A stretch of DNA of 64,000 bases from contig CALTTC010000004.1 of assembly GCA_943908425.1 (NCBI GenBank), forward strand, positions 1 through 64,000, written 5' to 3'. This document shows, one piece after another, positions 8,037-16,927 of the stretch (its first letter is position 1; each line of letters opens with the position of its first letter). The stretch comes from an uncultured Moraxella sp. (lineage in GTDB: Bacteria > Pseudomonadota > Gammaproteobacteria > Pseudomonadales > Moraxellaceae). The position numbers and the translations under genes are program-made. The notes under the pieces are model-generated. The model saw nothing but the letters and a program-made list of their open reading frames with translations. It had not been told where the DNA came from and ran no database searches.

Positions 8037-8533
8037 TGGGCGGTATCCGTATCGTTGTCTAAGGCTAAATAAGGATTTTTAATGCCTAAGCGCGCCAAAA
8101 TATCAATCTCTAATTGCTCCATAATGGTCGCTTCTTCTGCCCCTAGTTCGTGGTCATAGCCCAATAAATGCAAAATGCCGTGCACCAATAAATGATTAAA
8201 GTGGTCTTGCGCGCTTTTGCCTTGCGCGCTACTTTCTTCTAGGACAATTGGTACGCAGATAATCAAGTCGCCAAGTGGCACTGCTGGCAATTGCGCGACA
8301 ATTTCACTAGGAATATCGCAAGCAAAGGATAAGACATTGGTGGGCTTATCCTTGCCACGGTGAGCAGCGTTTAGGGCTTGACTTTGTGCCTTATCCACGC
8401 AGACTACGGCAAGTTCGCAATCATCGCTTGTCAGCGTTTGCAGTGCGGTATCGGCGACCCTTTGCAAGTGCGCGCTATCTAAGCTTAAATGAGCATCAGT
8501 ATATTCTTGCACTAAGGTAATTTGTGCAGGCAT
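8033..8533 (-). CDS. ybeY: Endoribonuclease YbeY
   Basis: YbeY is a zinc-dependent RNase involved in 16S rRNA 3'-end maturation and ribosome quality control. The metal site HGILHLLGYDH (pattern HxxxHxxxxxH) is near residues 117-127 of 166. Its ATG shares one base with the TAA of the PhoH-like gene (TAATG), and its TGA overlaps the rsgA ATG. The ybeZ-ybeY pair is conserved across gammaproteobacteria. Confidence 0.95.
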   Translation of the reverse strand: MPAQITLVQEYTDAHLSLDSAHLQRVADTALQTLTSDDCELAVVCVDKAQSQALNAAHRGKDKPTNVLSFACDIPSEIVAQLPAVPLGDLIICVPIVLEESSAQGKSAQDHFNHLLVHGILHLLGYDHELGAEEATIMEQLEIDILARLGIKNPYLALDNDTDTAQ

Positions 8534-9660
8534 TAGCTGTCTTGCTCCTCATTTGGTTCGGCTTGATTTGGCAGGCTAACCAGTGGCATTGGTGGGGCGC
8601 TCGTGGAGGTATTATCCGCTTTCGGGTTACTTGCGGTAGTCGTTGGGGTAGATTGCTTAGCTTCGGCAATAGCGGCTTTGCGTGCGGCTTGACGCTGTGT
8701 CTCTTGTTCGTCAAAATTATCATAGGCGCCGACAATTTTTTGTACCAAATGATGGCGGACAACATCTTTTGCCATAAAGCGAGTAACGTGGATTTCTTCA
8801 ATATCTGCCAAAATAGTCAGGGCTTGCGCCAATCCCGATTTGTGTCCGCGCGGTAAATCCACTTGCGAGATATCGCCAGTAATCACCGCCCGACTACCAA
8901 ATCCAAGCCGCGTCAAGAACATTTTCATCTGCTCTGGCGTGGTGTTTTGCGCTTCATCTAAAATCACAAAGGAGTTATTGAGTGTGCGTCCGCGCATATA
9001 GGCAAGGGGGGCGACCTCAATAATTTGTCGCTCTAGGAGTTTACCGACCTTTTCAAAGCCTAGCATTTCATAAAGAGCGTCATAAAGCGGACGCAAATAG
9101 GGGTCAATTTTTTGGGTCAAATCTCCCGGTAAAAAGCCTAATTTTTCGCCAGCTTCCACCGCAGGACGGACAAGCAAAATTCGCTCAATTTCGCCACGCT
9201 CTAGCATATCAACGGCACACGCTACCGCCAAATAGGTTTTGCCTGTGCCAGCAGGACCCACGCCAAAGCAAATATCGGCGGCTAAAATTTTTTGTACATA
9301 AGTTTGCTGATTGCTGCCACGTGGAGTGATTTTGCCCTTGCGTGTGCGCAGACTAATGGGGGCAAACGCCTGATGGTCAGCGTTAGCCGTTTCGTTGTTT
9401 GTTGCACTTGCCTGAATAAGTAAATGCAGCTGCTCGCCACTCACCGCCTCTTCTTTGGCGAGCTCGGCAAGGTGGGTAAGCACATATTCGCCACGTGTCA
9501 CGGCGGTAAGCTCGCCTGTCAAAGTGAACTGCTCACCACGTTGTAATATATTGATATTTAGGCGGTCTTGTAAGTATTTTAGGTGGCTGTTGTACTCACC
9601 AAGCAAGTGTTTTTGTTCGCTTGGGGATAAGGATACGGTTAAAGTGCGCGTTAAACTCAA
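8533..9660 (-). CDS. ybeZ: PhoH-like ATPase YbeZ
   Basis: A PhoH-family P-loop ATPase paired with YbeY in RNA metabolism. It shows Walker A GPAGTGKTYLA (about 134-144), Walker B FVILDEAQNTT (about 228) and the following GDISQVDLPRG. The start is a TTG at 9660 (375 residues): AGGA stands seven bases before it and there is no other Met, or any alternative start with a better ribosome site, before conserved sequence begins. The last 50 or so residues are a low-complexity Thr/Ser/Pro/Gln tail, variable in this family. It is first in the ybeZ-ybeY-rsgA unit. Confidence 0.93.
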   Translation of the reverse strand: MSLTRTLTVSLSPSEQKHLLGEYNSHLKYLQDRLNINILQRGEQFTLTGELTAVTRGEYVLTHLAELAKEEAVSGEQLHLLIQASATNNETANADHQAFAPISLRTRKGKITPRGSNQQTYVQKILAADICFGVGPAGTGKTYLAVACAVDMLERGEIERILLVRPAVEAGEKLGFLPGDLTQKIDPYLRPLYDALYEMLGFEKVGKLLERQIIEVAPLAYMRGRTLNNSFVILDEAQNTTPEQMKMFLTRLGFGSRAVITGDISQVDLPRGHKSGLAQALTILADIEEIHVTRFMAKDVVRHHLVQKIVGAYDNFDEQETQRQAARKAAIAEAKQSTPTTTASNPKADNTSTSAPPMPLVSLPNQAEPNEEQDS

Positions 9661-9685
9661 CGGTCTTTCCTATACAATAAAAAAG

Positions 9686-9707
9686 GCTATAATAAGGCAA
9701 TTATAGC
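9686..9707. promoter_or_regulatory. Inverted repeat in the ybeZ leader
   Basis: GCTATAAT (9686-9693) and ATTATAGC (9700-9707) form a perfect 8-bp inverted repeat with a 6-bp centre, 26 bp upstream of the TTG start. Each arm contains a TATAAT-like box, so it could be the ybeZ promoter, an operator, or both. I cannot tell which. Confidence 0.35.
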
Positions 9708-9782
9708 TAAATACAAGGCTTATTGTGCCAAAAGCCCCACAGAAGCTGAAACAACAACGAATTTTAACAATATATTACAAAA

Positions 9783-9812
9783 TGGCGTGGTGTTCGTGCT
9801 ATTATAACGCCA
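9783..9812 (+). promoter_or_regulatory. Promoter of the DUF4377 lipoprotein with flanking inverted repeat
   Basis: TGC-TATTAT (9797-9805) is an extended -10 box about 60 bp before the ATG. It is bracketed by TGGCGT (9783-9788) and ACGCCA (9807-9812), a 6-bp inverted repeat that could bind a regulator. The operator role is speculative. Confidence 0.4.
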
Positions 9813-9865
9813 CGAATGCAAGATAATTGCGTTTTTTATTAACTTTCTTTCTATAGGATGATGTT

Positions 9866-10270
9866 ATGAATAAATTAGCCCTAGCAGTAATCGCTGGTAC
9901 TATTGCATTAACTGGCTGTGCCACTAATAAAGTGGTTGATGAGCGTCCGATGGTTGTTGAAGGGGAAACTGTTAAAGTTAAAGTGCAAAATATCAAAAGC
10001 TTCCAAGTGGAAATTGCCCCACGTAAAGCCGTTTGTCAAATTAAAGACACTGCTGGCAACGTATTAGATGCCGAGTGCTTGCAATATCGTCGTACTTTTG
10101 ACCGCAACTTTAACACCTTAAGCGGTAACATTGAAGGCTTTGCTTATGAGCCTGGCTACCGTTATGTGCTTGACGTGCAACAAACTGCCCTGTTAAATGA
10201 AGTGACTGGCGTGGTTGTGCCTGTCTGGACGTTAAACGAAATTGTGTCAAAAACAGCAGAAACGCTATAA
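9866..10270 (+). CDS. DUF4377-domain lipoprotein
   Basis: A 134-residue exported lipoprotein: signal peptide with lipobox LTGC, lipidated Cys at 18. The mature part carries the DUF4377 pattern seen in HslJ-associated proteins: VEIAPRKAVCQ, then ECLQYRR, then GFAYEPGYRYVLDV. The two Cys residues in the domain could pair in the periplasm. Residue 19 is Ala, so under the Asp+2 rule it would go to the outer membrane. Its function is unknown. It is a single gene with its own promoter, and the hairpin at 10285-10312 terminates it. Confidence 0.85.
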   Translation: MNKLALAVIAGTIALTGCATNKVVDERPMVVEGETVKVKVQNIKSFQVEIAPRKAVCQIKDTAGNVLDAECLQYRRTFDRNFNTLSGNIEGFAYEPGYRYVLDVQQTALLNEVTGVVVPVWTLNEIVSKTAETL

Positions 10271-10284
10271 GTTATAAGCTTTGC

Positions 10285-10312
10285 AAAAACCCTTCTTAAT
10301 GAAGGGTTTTTT
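10285..10312. terminator. Bidirectional terminator between the lipoprotein gene and sdaA
   Basis: AAAAACCCTTC pairs with GAAGGGTTTTT across the 5-nt loop TTAAT. The A-rich and T-rich flanks let it work on either strand, serving the two convergent genes. Confidence 0.9.
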
Positions 10313-10318
10313 ATTCAA

Positions 10319-11746
10319 TTAACACTGACTAAATTGAACATTGGCGACTAAATTCACCGCGGGAATAGTGTCATTATCAATTGCATAAACCGCCAAACCA
10401 CCACGGGCGGTTTCTTTATATTTATCCAGCATATCCGCCCCTGTTTGTTTCATCGTCAAAATCGCTCTATCAAGCGATACCAAATGCTTGCCATCACCGC
10501 GCAGGGCAAGGCGAGCAGCGTTAATGGCTTTAACAGCGGCGATAGCGTTACGTTCAATGCAGGGTACTTGTACTAAGCCACCGATGGGGTCGCAGGTAAG
10601 CCCCAAATTGTGCTCAAGCCCAATCTCGGCAGCGTTTAATACCTGTGCAGGCGTGCCACCGAGTACTTCAGCCAGTCCTACCGCCGCCATGGCACACGCC
10701 GAGCCCACCTCACCTTGACAGCCCACTTCTGCCCCAGAAATGGAGGCATTTTGTTTGATAAGTGAGCCAATCGTGGCTGCTGCTAACAAAAATTTGCGCG
10801 CGCCATCTTGGGAGTAGCTGGCAATAAAATCCCGATAATAATGCAGTACCGCCGGCACAATACCTGCTGCCCCGTTGGTTGGGGCGGTGACTACCTTACC
10901 GCCATTGGCATTTTCTTCATTAACGGCAAGGGCGTAGAGATTGACCCAGTCCATGGCTAGTAATCCGCCAGCGTTATGCGTGTTATCTGTCGCTTCTGTC
11001 GCTAGGTGCGTATATAAATCCTTGGCACGGCGTTTGACGTTTAGCCCCCCAGGTAGAATACCTTCGGTGTTACAGCCTTGCTCTACACAACGTTGCATCA
11101 CTTGCCAAATTTCATCTAGATAAGCGTAGATGGTTTCTAGTGGCTCATAATGGCATTCGTTCGCCAACATAAGCTCGCTAATGGACATATTGTGCGTTTG
11201 GCATAAGTGCAGTAATTCTGCTGCCGTGCCAAAAGGATAGGGCGGTTCGCTGTCGGCGTGCATCACCTGCTTTGGGGCGTCAAGTTCACTACTATCCACA
11301 ACAAAACCGCCCCCAATGGAGTAATACGTTTCGCTAATGGTCGTGCCATCGCCTAAGGTTGCCATCAAGCTCATCGCATTGGGGTGGTAACTTAAGCTTG
11401 TGTGCATATGCCAAATTAGCTCACGATTGACATCAAAAGCAATGGGGTGCGTGCCGTTTAGGGTTAAGATATGCTGTTCATAAATGGGGGCGAGATAAGC
11501 TTGGGTGCAAGTAGTATCAATGTGGCGTGGGGTATGTCCCAAAAGCCCAAGCAGTACAGCAGTATCGGTAGCGTGTCCTTTGCCAGTGGCGGCAAGCGAG
11601 CCATAAAGCTCAATTTGTAGGTGCGTAACATCGGCAAGTTTATCGCCAAGCAATGCCAAAAAACGATTGGCGGCGACCATAGGCCCTACTGTGTGCGAGC
11701 TTGATGGGCCAATACCGATTTTAAAAATTTCATTGACGCGTATCAT
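10319..11746 (-). CDS. sdaA: L-serine ammonia-lyase (single-chain, 4Fe-4S)
   Basis: Deaminates L-serine to pyruvate. The 475-residue single chain begins with the typical IFKIGIGPSSSHTVGPM segment. The likely iron-sulfur ligands are GCQGEVGSAC (Cys about 342), CDPIGG (about 385) and VPCIERN (about 396), matching the spacing known for SdaA. An AAAGGA ribosome site precedes the ATG. There is no serine transporter next to it, and it may be expressed alone or from the DUF815 gene 121 bp upstream. Confidence 0.95.
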   Translation of the reverse strand: MIRVNEIFKIGIGPSSSHTVGPMVAANRFLALLGDKLADVTHLQIELYGSLAATGKGHATDTAVLLGLLGHTPRHIDTTCTQAYLAPIYEQHILTLNGTHPIAFDVNRELIWHMHTSLSYHPNAMSLMATLGDGTTISETYYSIGGGFVVDSSELDAPKQVMHADSEPPYPFGTAAELLHLCQTHNMSISELMLANECHYEPLETIYAYLDEIWQVMQRCVEQGCNTEGILPGGLNVKRRAKDLYTHLATEATDNTHNAGGLLAMDWVNLYALAVNEENANGGKVVTAPTNGAAGIVPAVLHYYRDFIASYSQDGARKFLLAAATIGSLIKQNASISGAEVGCQGEVGSACAMAAVGLAEVLGGTPAQVLNAAEIGLEHNLGLTCDPIGGLVQVPCIERNAIAAVKAINAARLALRGDGKHLVSLDRAILTMKQTGADMLDKYKETARGGLAVYAIDNDTIPAVNLVANVQFSQC

Positions 11747-11867
11747 TGTGTATCCTTTGGCTATAGTGTTGGGCTGTGTGTTGGTTATGGTTAAAGGGTT
11801 TGGTTACGGATTTTATTTAGTTAAGAGTTTAATTGAAGTGGGTTAAGATGTGTGTTAATGGGGCTTT

Positions 11868-12755
11868 TTAATCAATTTTAAATGCATTGGGTGTAATAGA
11901 TGTTGAAGTAGATGGGTGAGTTTGGCTGGCGTTAAGCTTTATTTGTCCAATAAGGTCATTGCTAAATTGCTTGGCAAGTCTACCTGAAAAATCGCCACGC
12001 AACTGGGCAAATTGCTTGGCAAGGAGTTGTTTGTTGTCATCAAACTCAATATGGGCTTTTGCCAAATGATGAGCAACCATTGCCAAATACTGGGCTTGAT
12101 TGATGGGGTGAAATGATAGCCACACGCCAAAACGGTCGGCAAGCGATAAGGTGTCGTCCATGGTTTCGGTGCGATGGACTTCTTGTGCGTAAGCTTCTTG
12201 ATTGGTTTGCATTAAATTGGGCAATAAATGTCGGCGGTTGCTTGTGGCATAAATCAGTAGCTGGTCGTTGTCCATAAGCGAGCCGTCTAGCAAGCTTTTT
12301 AGGGTACGAAAATTAGCGTCTTTTTGGTCAAATGCCAAATCATCGCAATAAATGATATAGCGACAATGGGGACAATTAAGCATTGTAATCGCTGTATTTA
12401 ATGCGTGCAGTAAATGCAATTCTTGGGCTGGTACTTCAATAATACGCAAGCCTTGCTCGTGATAAGCACTAAGTAGGGCGTGGATTAAGGACGACTTGCC
12501 AACGCCCCTTGCCCCTGTCATCAGTACGTGATTGGCGGGCAGGCGTGCCAAAAACTGGCGAGTGTTTTGCTGTAGCTTAATCTTTTGGCGGTCAATGCCG
12601 AACAAATCATCAAAGCCAAGCTCAAGTTTTGGGCGAAGGGGGTGCAATACGCCATTGACTAGCCGATAAGCAAGCACGGCTTTATCTAGGGTAAAACTTG
12701 GCGTGGTAAGCTCGCTTAGGGTTTGTTTGATAAGGGAGGTTAGTTGCTGTTTCAT
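11868..12755 (-). CDS. DUF815-family P-loop ATPase
   Basis: A 295-residue AAA-type ATPase of the DUF815 group: Walker A GARGVGKSS near residue 82, Walker B YIIYCDDLAFD near 133, followed by FRTLKSLLDGSL, and sensor-type YATSNRRHLLP near 170. Family members are widespread but have no settled function. There is no signal peptide or membrane helix. The last 25 residues are Thr/Ser-rich. Neighbours (sdaA downstream, ypfJ upstream) give no functional hint. Confidence 0.88.
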   Translation of the reverse strand: MKQQLTSLIKQTLSELTTPSFTLDKAVLAYRLVNGVLHPLRPKLELGFDDLFGIDRQKIKLQQNTRQFLARLPANHVLMTGARGVGKSSLIHALLSAYHEQGLRIIEVPAQELHLLHALNTAITMLNCPHCRYIIYCDDLAFDQKDANFRTLKSLLDGSLMDNDQLLIYATSNRRHLLPNLMQTNQEAYAQEVHRTETMDDTLSLADRFGVWLSFHPINQAQYLAMVAHHLAKAHIEFDDNKQLLAKQFAQLRGDFSGRLAKQFSNDLIGQIKLNASQTHPSTSTSITPNAFKID

Positions 12756-13081
12756 GGTATCCTTTGTGTTTTTTAGTGTTTAACCAAGGGGGAAGTTGTA
12801 TTTTTAAGGGTTGATTAAATGATAGTTAATGGCTAATTTTGCCACAAGTGGCACTAAATAAACAACATTAAAAAACGGTATCAAAAAACGGTATCAAACG
12901 TACCGATTAAATAACCGATTATTGCCGACCATTTATTAGCAATTACTTATTACCAATGATCACCTTAAAATGATCATCTTAAATAGTTTACTATCTAAAC
13001 TACTTATTATCCAAACTACTTCTCACCCAAAATCCGTGCCTTTAAACGTCTACCAACGCGATACCCTGCCAACGCGACACG
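12756..13081. other. 326-bp gap between ypfJ and the DUF815 gene
   Basis: No gene is visible. The stretch contains small repeats: AAAAACGGTATC twice in tandem near 12870-12895, the inverted repeat GCCAC-AA-GTGGC near 12840, and AAACTACT twice near 13000-13020. It must hold the promoter for the DUF815 gene, but I could not pick one with confidence. Confidence 0.5.
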
Positions 13082-13110
13082 TTAAATATTAGCCACGCCA
13101 AACGTGTCGC
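13074..13110. repeat. 10-bp inverted repeat across the ypfJ stop codon
   Basis: GCGACACGTT (13074-13083) and AACGTGTCGC (13101-13110) are perfect complements separated by 17 bp, and the left arm overlaps the ypfJ stop codon (13082-13084). No T-run follows on either side, so this is not a standard terminator, though it would fold in the mRNA. Confidence 0.7.
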
Positions 13111-13975
13111 AAGCATTGATGTCGCCGGTATCAAATCCTTGATAAAACCAGTTTTGGCGTTGGCGACTGGTGCCGTGGGTAAAGCTATCAGGAACGACTT
13201 GTCCGCCTGCTTGCCGTTGCAGATAATCATCGCCGATTTTTTCGGCAGCGTCTAGAGCTTCTTCAATATCGCCTGCTTGTAAAAACTGGGTGCGTTCGTG
13301 GTTGTGTCTTGCCCACAGCCCTGCAAAACAATCGGCTTGCAATTCTTGGCGTACGGATAATTCATTGGCACGAGCTTTGCTGGCACGCGCCTGTGCTTCT
13401 CGCACTTTTGGTGAGATACCAAGCAAGGTTTGGACGTGATGCCCAACTTCGTGGGCGATAACATAGGCTTGGGCAAAGTCGGCAACCTGTGATGGCTGGG
13501 TCAGTTCGCTGTGATTTAGCTCGCCTGTAATGCCCATTTGCTTACGCATTGCCACAAAAAACTGCGTATCTAAATAAATTTTTTGGTCGGCAGGACAATA
13601 AAAAGGACCACTAGCAGCACTGGCAAAACCACACGCTGAATTGACTTGCCCGCTAAATAAGGTCAATTTTGGTGGTATATAAGTTCCCCCTGCTTGGGCA
13701 AAAATCGCCCCCCAAACGTCTTCGGTATCGGCAAGAATGGTTTCTACAAAAGCACGGCTTTCCGCTTGGCTTTGGGTTTCTTGGGTGCTGGGCGTTTGGG
13801 TAGTGTTTTGTACTTGGCTTGCTACGCCTAGGGTGGTTTGTGGGTCTATGCCAAACACTTTCCATAAAATTAAAGCAATAATTACCGCCCCGATGCTGAG
13901 CCCGCCCCCACCGCCACCGCCCCCACCGCGTCTATCTTCCACATTGCTACTGCGTCTACGTCCCCGCCACTGCAT
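13082..13975 (-). CDS. ypfJ: YpfJ-type neutral zinc metallopeptidase
   Basis: A 297-residue membrane-anchored protein of the YpfJ family. It has an Arg-rich start, nine consecutive glycines at residues 17-25, one transmembrane helix (about 27-42), and a periplasmic domain with the zinc-protease signature AHEVGHHVQ near residues 173-180. The segment GLWARHN near residue 225 is also typical of the family. Substrates are unknown. A ribosome site AAAGGTG precedes the ATG. The poly-Gly tract is coded by a G/C-rich low-complexity run (about 13901-13927) unlike the rest of the region. Confidence 0.92.
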   Translation of the reverse strand: MQWRGRRRSSNVEDRRGGGGGGGGGLSIGAVIIALILWKVFGIDPQTTLGVASQVQNTTQTPSTQETQSQAESRAFVETILADTEDVWGAIFAQAGGTYIPPKLTLFSGQVNSACGFASAASGPFYCPADQKIYLDTQFFVAMRKQMGITGELNHSELTQPSQVADFAQAYVIAHEVGHHVQTLLGISPKVREAQARASKARANELSVRQELQADCFAGLWARHNHERTQFLQAGDIEEALDAAEKIGDDYLQRQAGGQVVPDSFTHGTSRQRQNWFYQGFDTGDINACDTFGVANI

Positions 13976-14179
13976 ACCACACCTTTACGCTTAAAAACGA
14001 TTAGTATAGCAAGTTTTTTATGATTTTATGTTATCATTGGTATTATTTTTTAACGCTTAATACCAAGCGTGGTTTTTTAACCTTTGATTTTTAAAGTTTA
14101 ATTTTAAGGCGTTATGCTGTGGATTATGGCTGGCTTTAACTTAGCTTACAACAATCCCCCTAAATTAAAAGGAACAATT

Positions 14180-14875
14180 ATGCAAAATTCGGTCATTATT
14201 CATCACAATAGTTCGTCAATGACAAGCCAACATACAGTGATTTGGCTACACGGTCTAGGCGCAAACGGCGATGATTTTGTGCCAATTGTGCCAGAGCTTG
14301 GACTTGATTTGCCCGTTAAATTTATTTTTCCAAATGCCGATTTGTTGCCCATTACCATCAATGGTGGCTATGTTATGCCAGCGTGGTATGATATTTTGGC
14401 AATGGACGATATTACTCGGGAAGTGGATTTGGTACAAATTGGGCGATCGGCAAGGCGTATTATGGCTATTATTGACAGTGAAATAGCACGTGGCGTGCCT
14501 ATCCAAAACATTGTGCTGGCAGGGTTTTCTCAAGGTGGGGCGATTGCTTATGAAGTGGCGCTACAGCTGTTAAAGCAAAATAAAAAACTTGGTGGACTTT
14601 TGGCATTATCAACTTATTTTGCAACCTATGCCAATTATTGCCCACAAGATTTTGCTGATAGTACATTGCCTACTGCAATTCATCACGGCAGTTTTGATGT
14701 CATTGTTGCTCCACAGCTTGGCAAGCAGGCATTTGATGCTTTAACGGCGTTAAATTTTACCCCCAATTTTCGTCTATATCCCATGGCTCACCAAGTTTGT
14801 CCAGAACAAATCATAGCGATTGGACAGTGGCTGACTTGTTTATTGAATAATCGTGATGAGAACAAGCAATCGTGA
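14180..14875 (+). CDS. Carboxylesterase / phospholipase family hydrolase
   Basis: An alpha/beta hydrolase of the acyl-protein thioesterase / carboxylesterase family, 231 residues. The nucleophile elbow GFSQGG puts Ser at 117, with Asp near 173 (HHGSFDVIV) and His at 204 (MAHQVC). VIWLHGLGANGDDF near the N terminus is the oxyanion region. I start at 14180 because AAAGGA stands just upstream. An in-frame extension to 14114 has no such site. The substrate is unknown. The 3' end lies in a 19-bp tandem duplication that adds one Ser at the C terminus. Confidence 0.9.
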   Translation: MQNSVIIHHNSSSMTSQHTVIWLHGLGANGDDFVPIVPELGLDLPVKFIFPNADLLPITINGGYVMPAWYDILAMDDITREVDLVQIGRSARRIMAIIDSEIARGVPIQNIVLAGFSQGGAIAYEVALQLLKQNKKLGGLLALSTYFATYANYCPQDFADSTLPTAIHHGSFDVIVAPQLGKQAFDALTALNFTPNFRLYPMAHQVCPEQIIAIGQWLTCLLNNRDENKQS

Positions 14876-14888
14876 TGAGAACAAGCAA
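14851..14888 (+). repeat. 19-bp perfect tandem duplication at the esterase 3' end
   Basis: TCGTGATGAGAACAAGCAA occurs twice head to tail (14851-14869 and 14870-14888). The esterase stop codon TGA lies in the second copy. With one copy the frame would end at the TAA that follows, one residue earlier. Confidence 0.9.
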
Positions 14889-15003
14889 TAACAGCTTAGC
14901 CTAAAATCAGATGGGCGACTTTTGCTTGGTTAATATCAGATTGGCAAGTGATTAGGCTCTTATGGTCATCAAGACCAAAAGCCATTGTTTGGCTCAAAAA
15001 TAT

Positions 15004-15588
15004 CTAGCCAAAACTTGGGGAGCGTTTGGGTGTAATCAGTAAAAACTCATTGCGAGCTTGGGGGTTTTTGTCAAATTCGCCCAAAAAACAGGTGGTGCGT
15101 GTGGTGGATTGCTGTTTGCCGACCCCACGCATCATCATACACATATGGCTTGCGTCCATGACCACTGCTACACCACGGCAATCGGTCAAGTGGACAATGG
15201 CAGAAGCAATTTCTTTGGTTAGGTTTTCTTGGATTTGTAGTCGTCTGGCATACATATCAACAATGCGTGCCAATTTTGATAAGCCTAGCACTTTACCGCT
15301 TGGCAAATAACCGATGTGTGCCACACCAAAAAACGGCAATAAATGATGTTCGCACAGCGAATAAAATTCAATGTTTTGCACTAATACCAAATCGGGGTTG
15401 TCCGATGGGAAAATGGCATTATTGGCAACAACAGTCAAATCTTGATGATAGCCTTGGGTGAGATAATCAAAGGCTTTGGCGGCACGCATTGGGGTATCAA
15501 GAAGTCCTGCACGCTGTAGATTTTCGCCACAACTTGCGATAATTTGGCTATAGGCGGTGGCTGTTTTAGTGTGTTTGGTGTCGGTCAT
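15004..15588 (-). CDS. folE: GTP cyclohydrolase I
   Basis: Converts GTP to 7,8-dihydroneopterin triphosphate, the entry step to folate and, through QueD, to queuosine. The protein has 194 residues from the ATG at 15588. A TTG five codons upstream is possible but neither start has a strong ribosome site. Conserved segments are NIEFYSLCEHHLLPFFGVAHIGYLP (zinc Cys and His), GLSKLARIVDMYARRLQIQENLT, and the distal Cys-containing SHMCMMMRGV. queC, queA and tgt are elsewhere in this window, so the enzyme may feed both pathways. Confidence 0.94.
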   Translation of the reverse strand: MTDTKHTKTATAYSQIIASCGENLQRAGLLDTPMRAAKAFDYLTQGYHQDLTVVANNAIFPSDNPDLVLVQNIEFYSLCEHHLLPFFGVAHIGYLPSGKVLGLSKLARIVDMYARRLQIQENLTKEIASAIVHLTDCRGVAVVMDASHMCMMMRGVGKQQSTTRTTCFLGEFDKNPQARNEFLLITPKRSPSFG

Positions 15589-16071
15589 AAGCTTATTGGG
15601 CAAAAATTTTATATCATAACTTGAAATTTTATTTTGTAAAGTCTTTTTTTAAAAAGTAGCCTTGTCAATCTATTTTAACATTGATGGCTATATTGATTTT
15701 GATATTATTTTTTAATACTTTTTTTAACACTGTTTTTATTTTAACGTTGATAAGGTTTATGCTGATGGGATTTATTGATAGGTGTTGTTTTGGTGTGTTT
15801 TTGCGGTGGCTTTGCTATTAAAAACTTTTGTTAATTTGGCAAAAACTGATGTTTAAATCAAAAATGGCGGGTTATAGATTGCTTTAAATGGCAATTATTT
15901 TAAATGTCAGCGTTTAAAAAGCCATTTAATAAAAATTTTAATGCCAAATGCTCAAATATGTTTACATATGTGCTTTATTTTGTGATAAAATTGATTTGGT
16001 AATAAATGAATTGCCGATTGGTTTATTACTGATTGACAGATAAAAATATTGATAAAAACAAGTGGGGTTTT
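15589..16071. other. AT-rich divergent gap between folE and fabI
   Basis: About 480 bp without a recognisable gene, dominated by T-runs. A candidate fabI promoter is TTTACA (15961-15966), a 17-bp spacer and GATAAA (15984-15989), leaving a leader of roughly 80 bases. The folE promoter must also lie here, but I cannot place it. Confidence 0.45.
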
Positions 16072-16872
16072 ATGTTGTTAAAGGGCAAGCGGTTTTTGGT
16101 TACAGGTATTGCAAGCAAATTATCCATTGCATGGGCGATTGCAGAAGCGTTGCACCGTGAAGGGGCGGAGCTTATCTTGACTTACCCCAATGATAAAATT
16201 AAAAAACGCGTGGATTTGGCTGCTGATACCTTTGGAGCGGTGGCAGTATTGGCGTGCGATGTGGGCGATGATGAACAAATCAGTGCTTGTTTTGCTGAAG
16301 TTGCTAAGCACTGGGCAGATGGATTAGACGGTATTATTCACGCCATCGGTTTTGCGCCAGCAGGCGAGCTTGATGGCGATTTTACCGATGTCACCACACG
16401 AGCAGGGTTTGCGATAGCCCACGATATTAGTAGCTATAGCTTTATTGCCCTTGCCAAGGCAGGACGAACGCTACTTGCCAAACGCCAAGGCTCGTTATTG
16501 ACGCTTACTTATGAAGGCAGTATTTCGGTATTACCCAACTATAATGTGATGGGGCTTGCCAAGGCAAGCTTGGAGTCGTCCGTGCGGTATTTGGCAAGCT
16601 CGCTTGGCGGTGATGGCGTGCGTGTCAATGCCATTAGTGCAGGTCCAATTCGCACGCTGGCTGCCAGTGGCATTAAATCGTTTAAAAAAATGCTGGATAT
16701 GAATGAAAAAATTGCTCCCTTACAGCGTAACGTAACGCAAGAAGAAGTGGCTAATGCTGCCTTATTTTTACTGTCGCCTTGGGCATCTGGGGTAACAGGG
16801 GAGGTTTTATTTGTGGACGCAGGGTTTAATACGGTGGCGATGAGTGAGCGGATTTTCACGCAAGACGATTAA
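16072..16872 (+). CDS. fabI: Enoyl-ACP reductase FabI
   Basis: NADH-dependent reduction of trans-2-enoyl-ACP, the last step of each fatty-acid elongation cycle. The 266-residue protein starts LLKGKRFLVTGIASKLSIAW, the modified Rossmann glycine motif of FabI. The catalytic set is Tyr147 (LTYEGS), Tyr157 and Lys164 (YNVMGLAK), so Y-x6-K spacing holds as in FabI and not the Y-x3-K of typical SDRs. I start at ATG 16072, preceded by GTGGGG. An in-frame TTG at 16033 would add 13 residues not seen in the family. A hairpin terminator follows at 16903. Confidence 0.95.
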   Translation: MLLKGKRFLVTGIASKLSIAWAIAEALHREGAELILTYPNDKIKKRVDLAADTFGAVAVLACDVGDDEQISACFAEVAKHWADGLDGIIHAIGFAPAGELDGDFTDVTTRAGFAIAHDISSYSFIALAKAGRTLLAKRQGSLLTLTYEGSISVLPNYNVMGLAKASLESSVRYLASSLGGDGVRVNAISAGPIRTLAASGIKSFKKMLDMNEKIAPLQRNVTQEEVANAALFLLSPWASGVTGEVLFVDAGFNTVAMSERIFTQDD

Positions 16873-16902
16873 CCAAGCTATTTCTTAAAATGCTACTAAT
16901 AT

Positions 16903-16927
16903 AAAACGCTCTTATTGGGCGTTTTTT
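16903..16927 (+). terminator. fabI terminator
   Basis: AAAACGCTC pairs with GGGCGTTTT (one T-G pair) around a 5-nt loop, and the run continues TT. It lies 31 bp after the stop codon. Confidence 0.85.
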
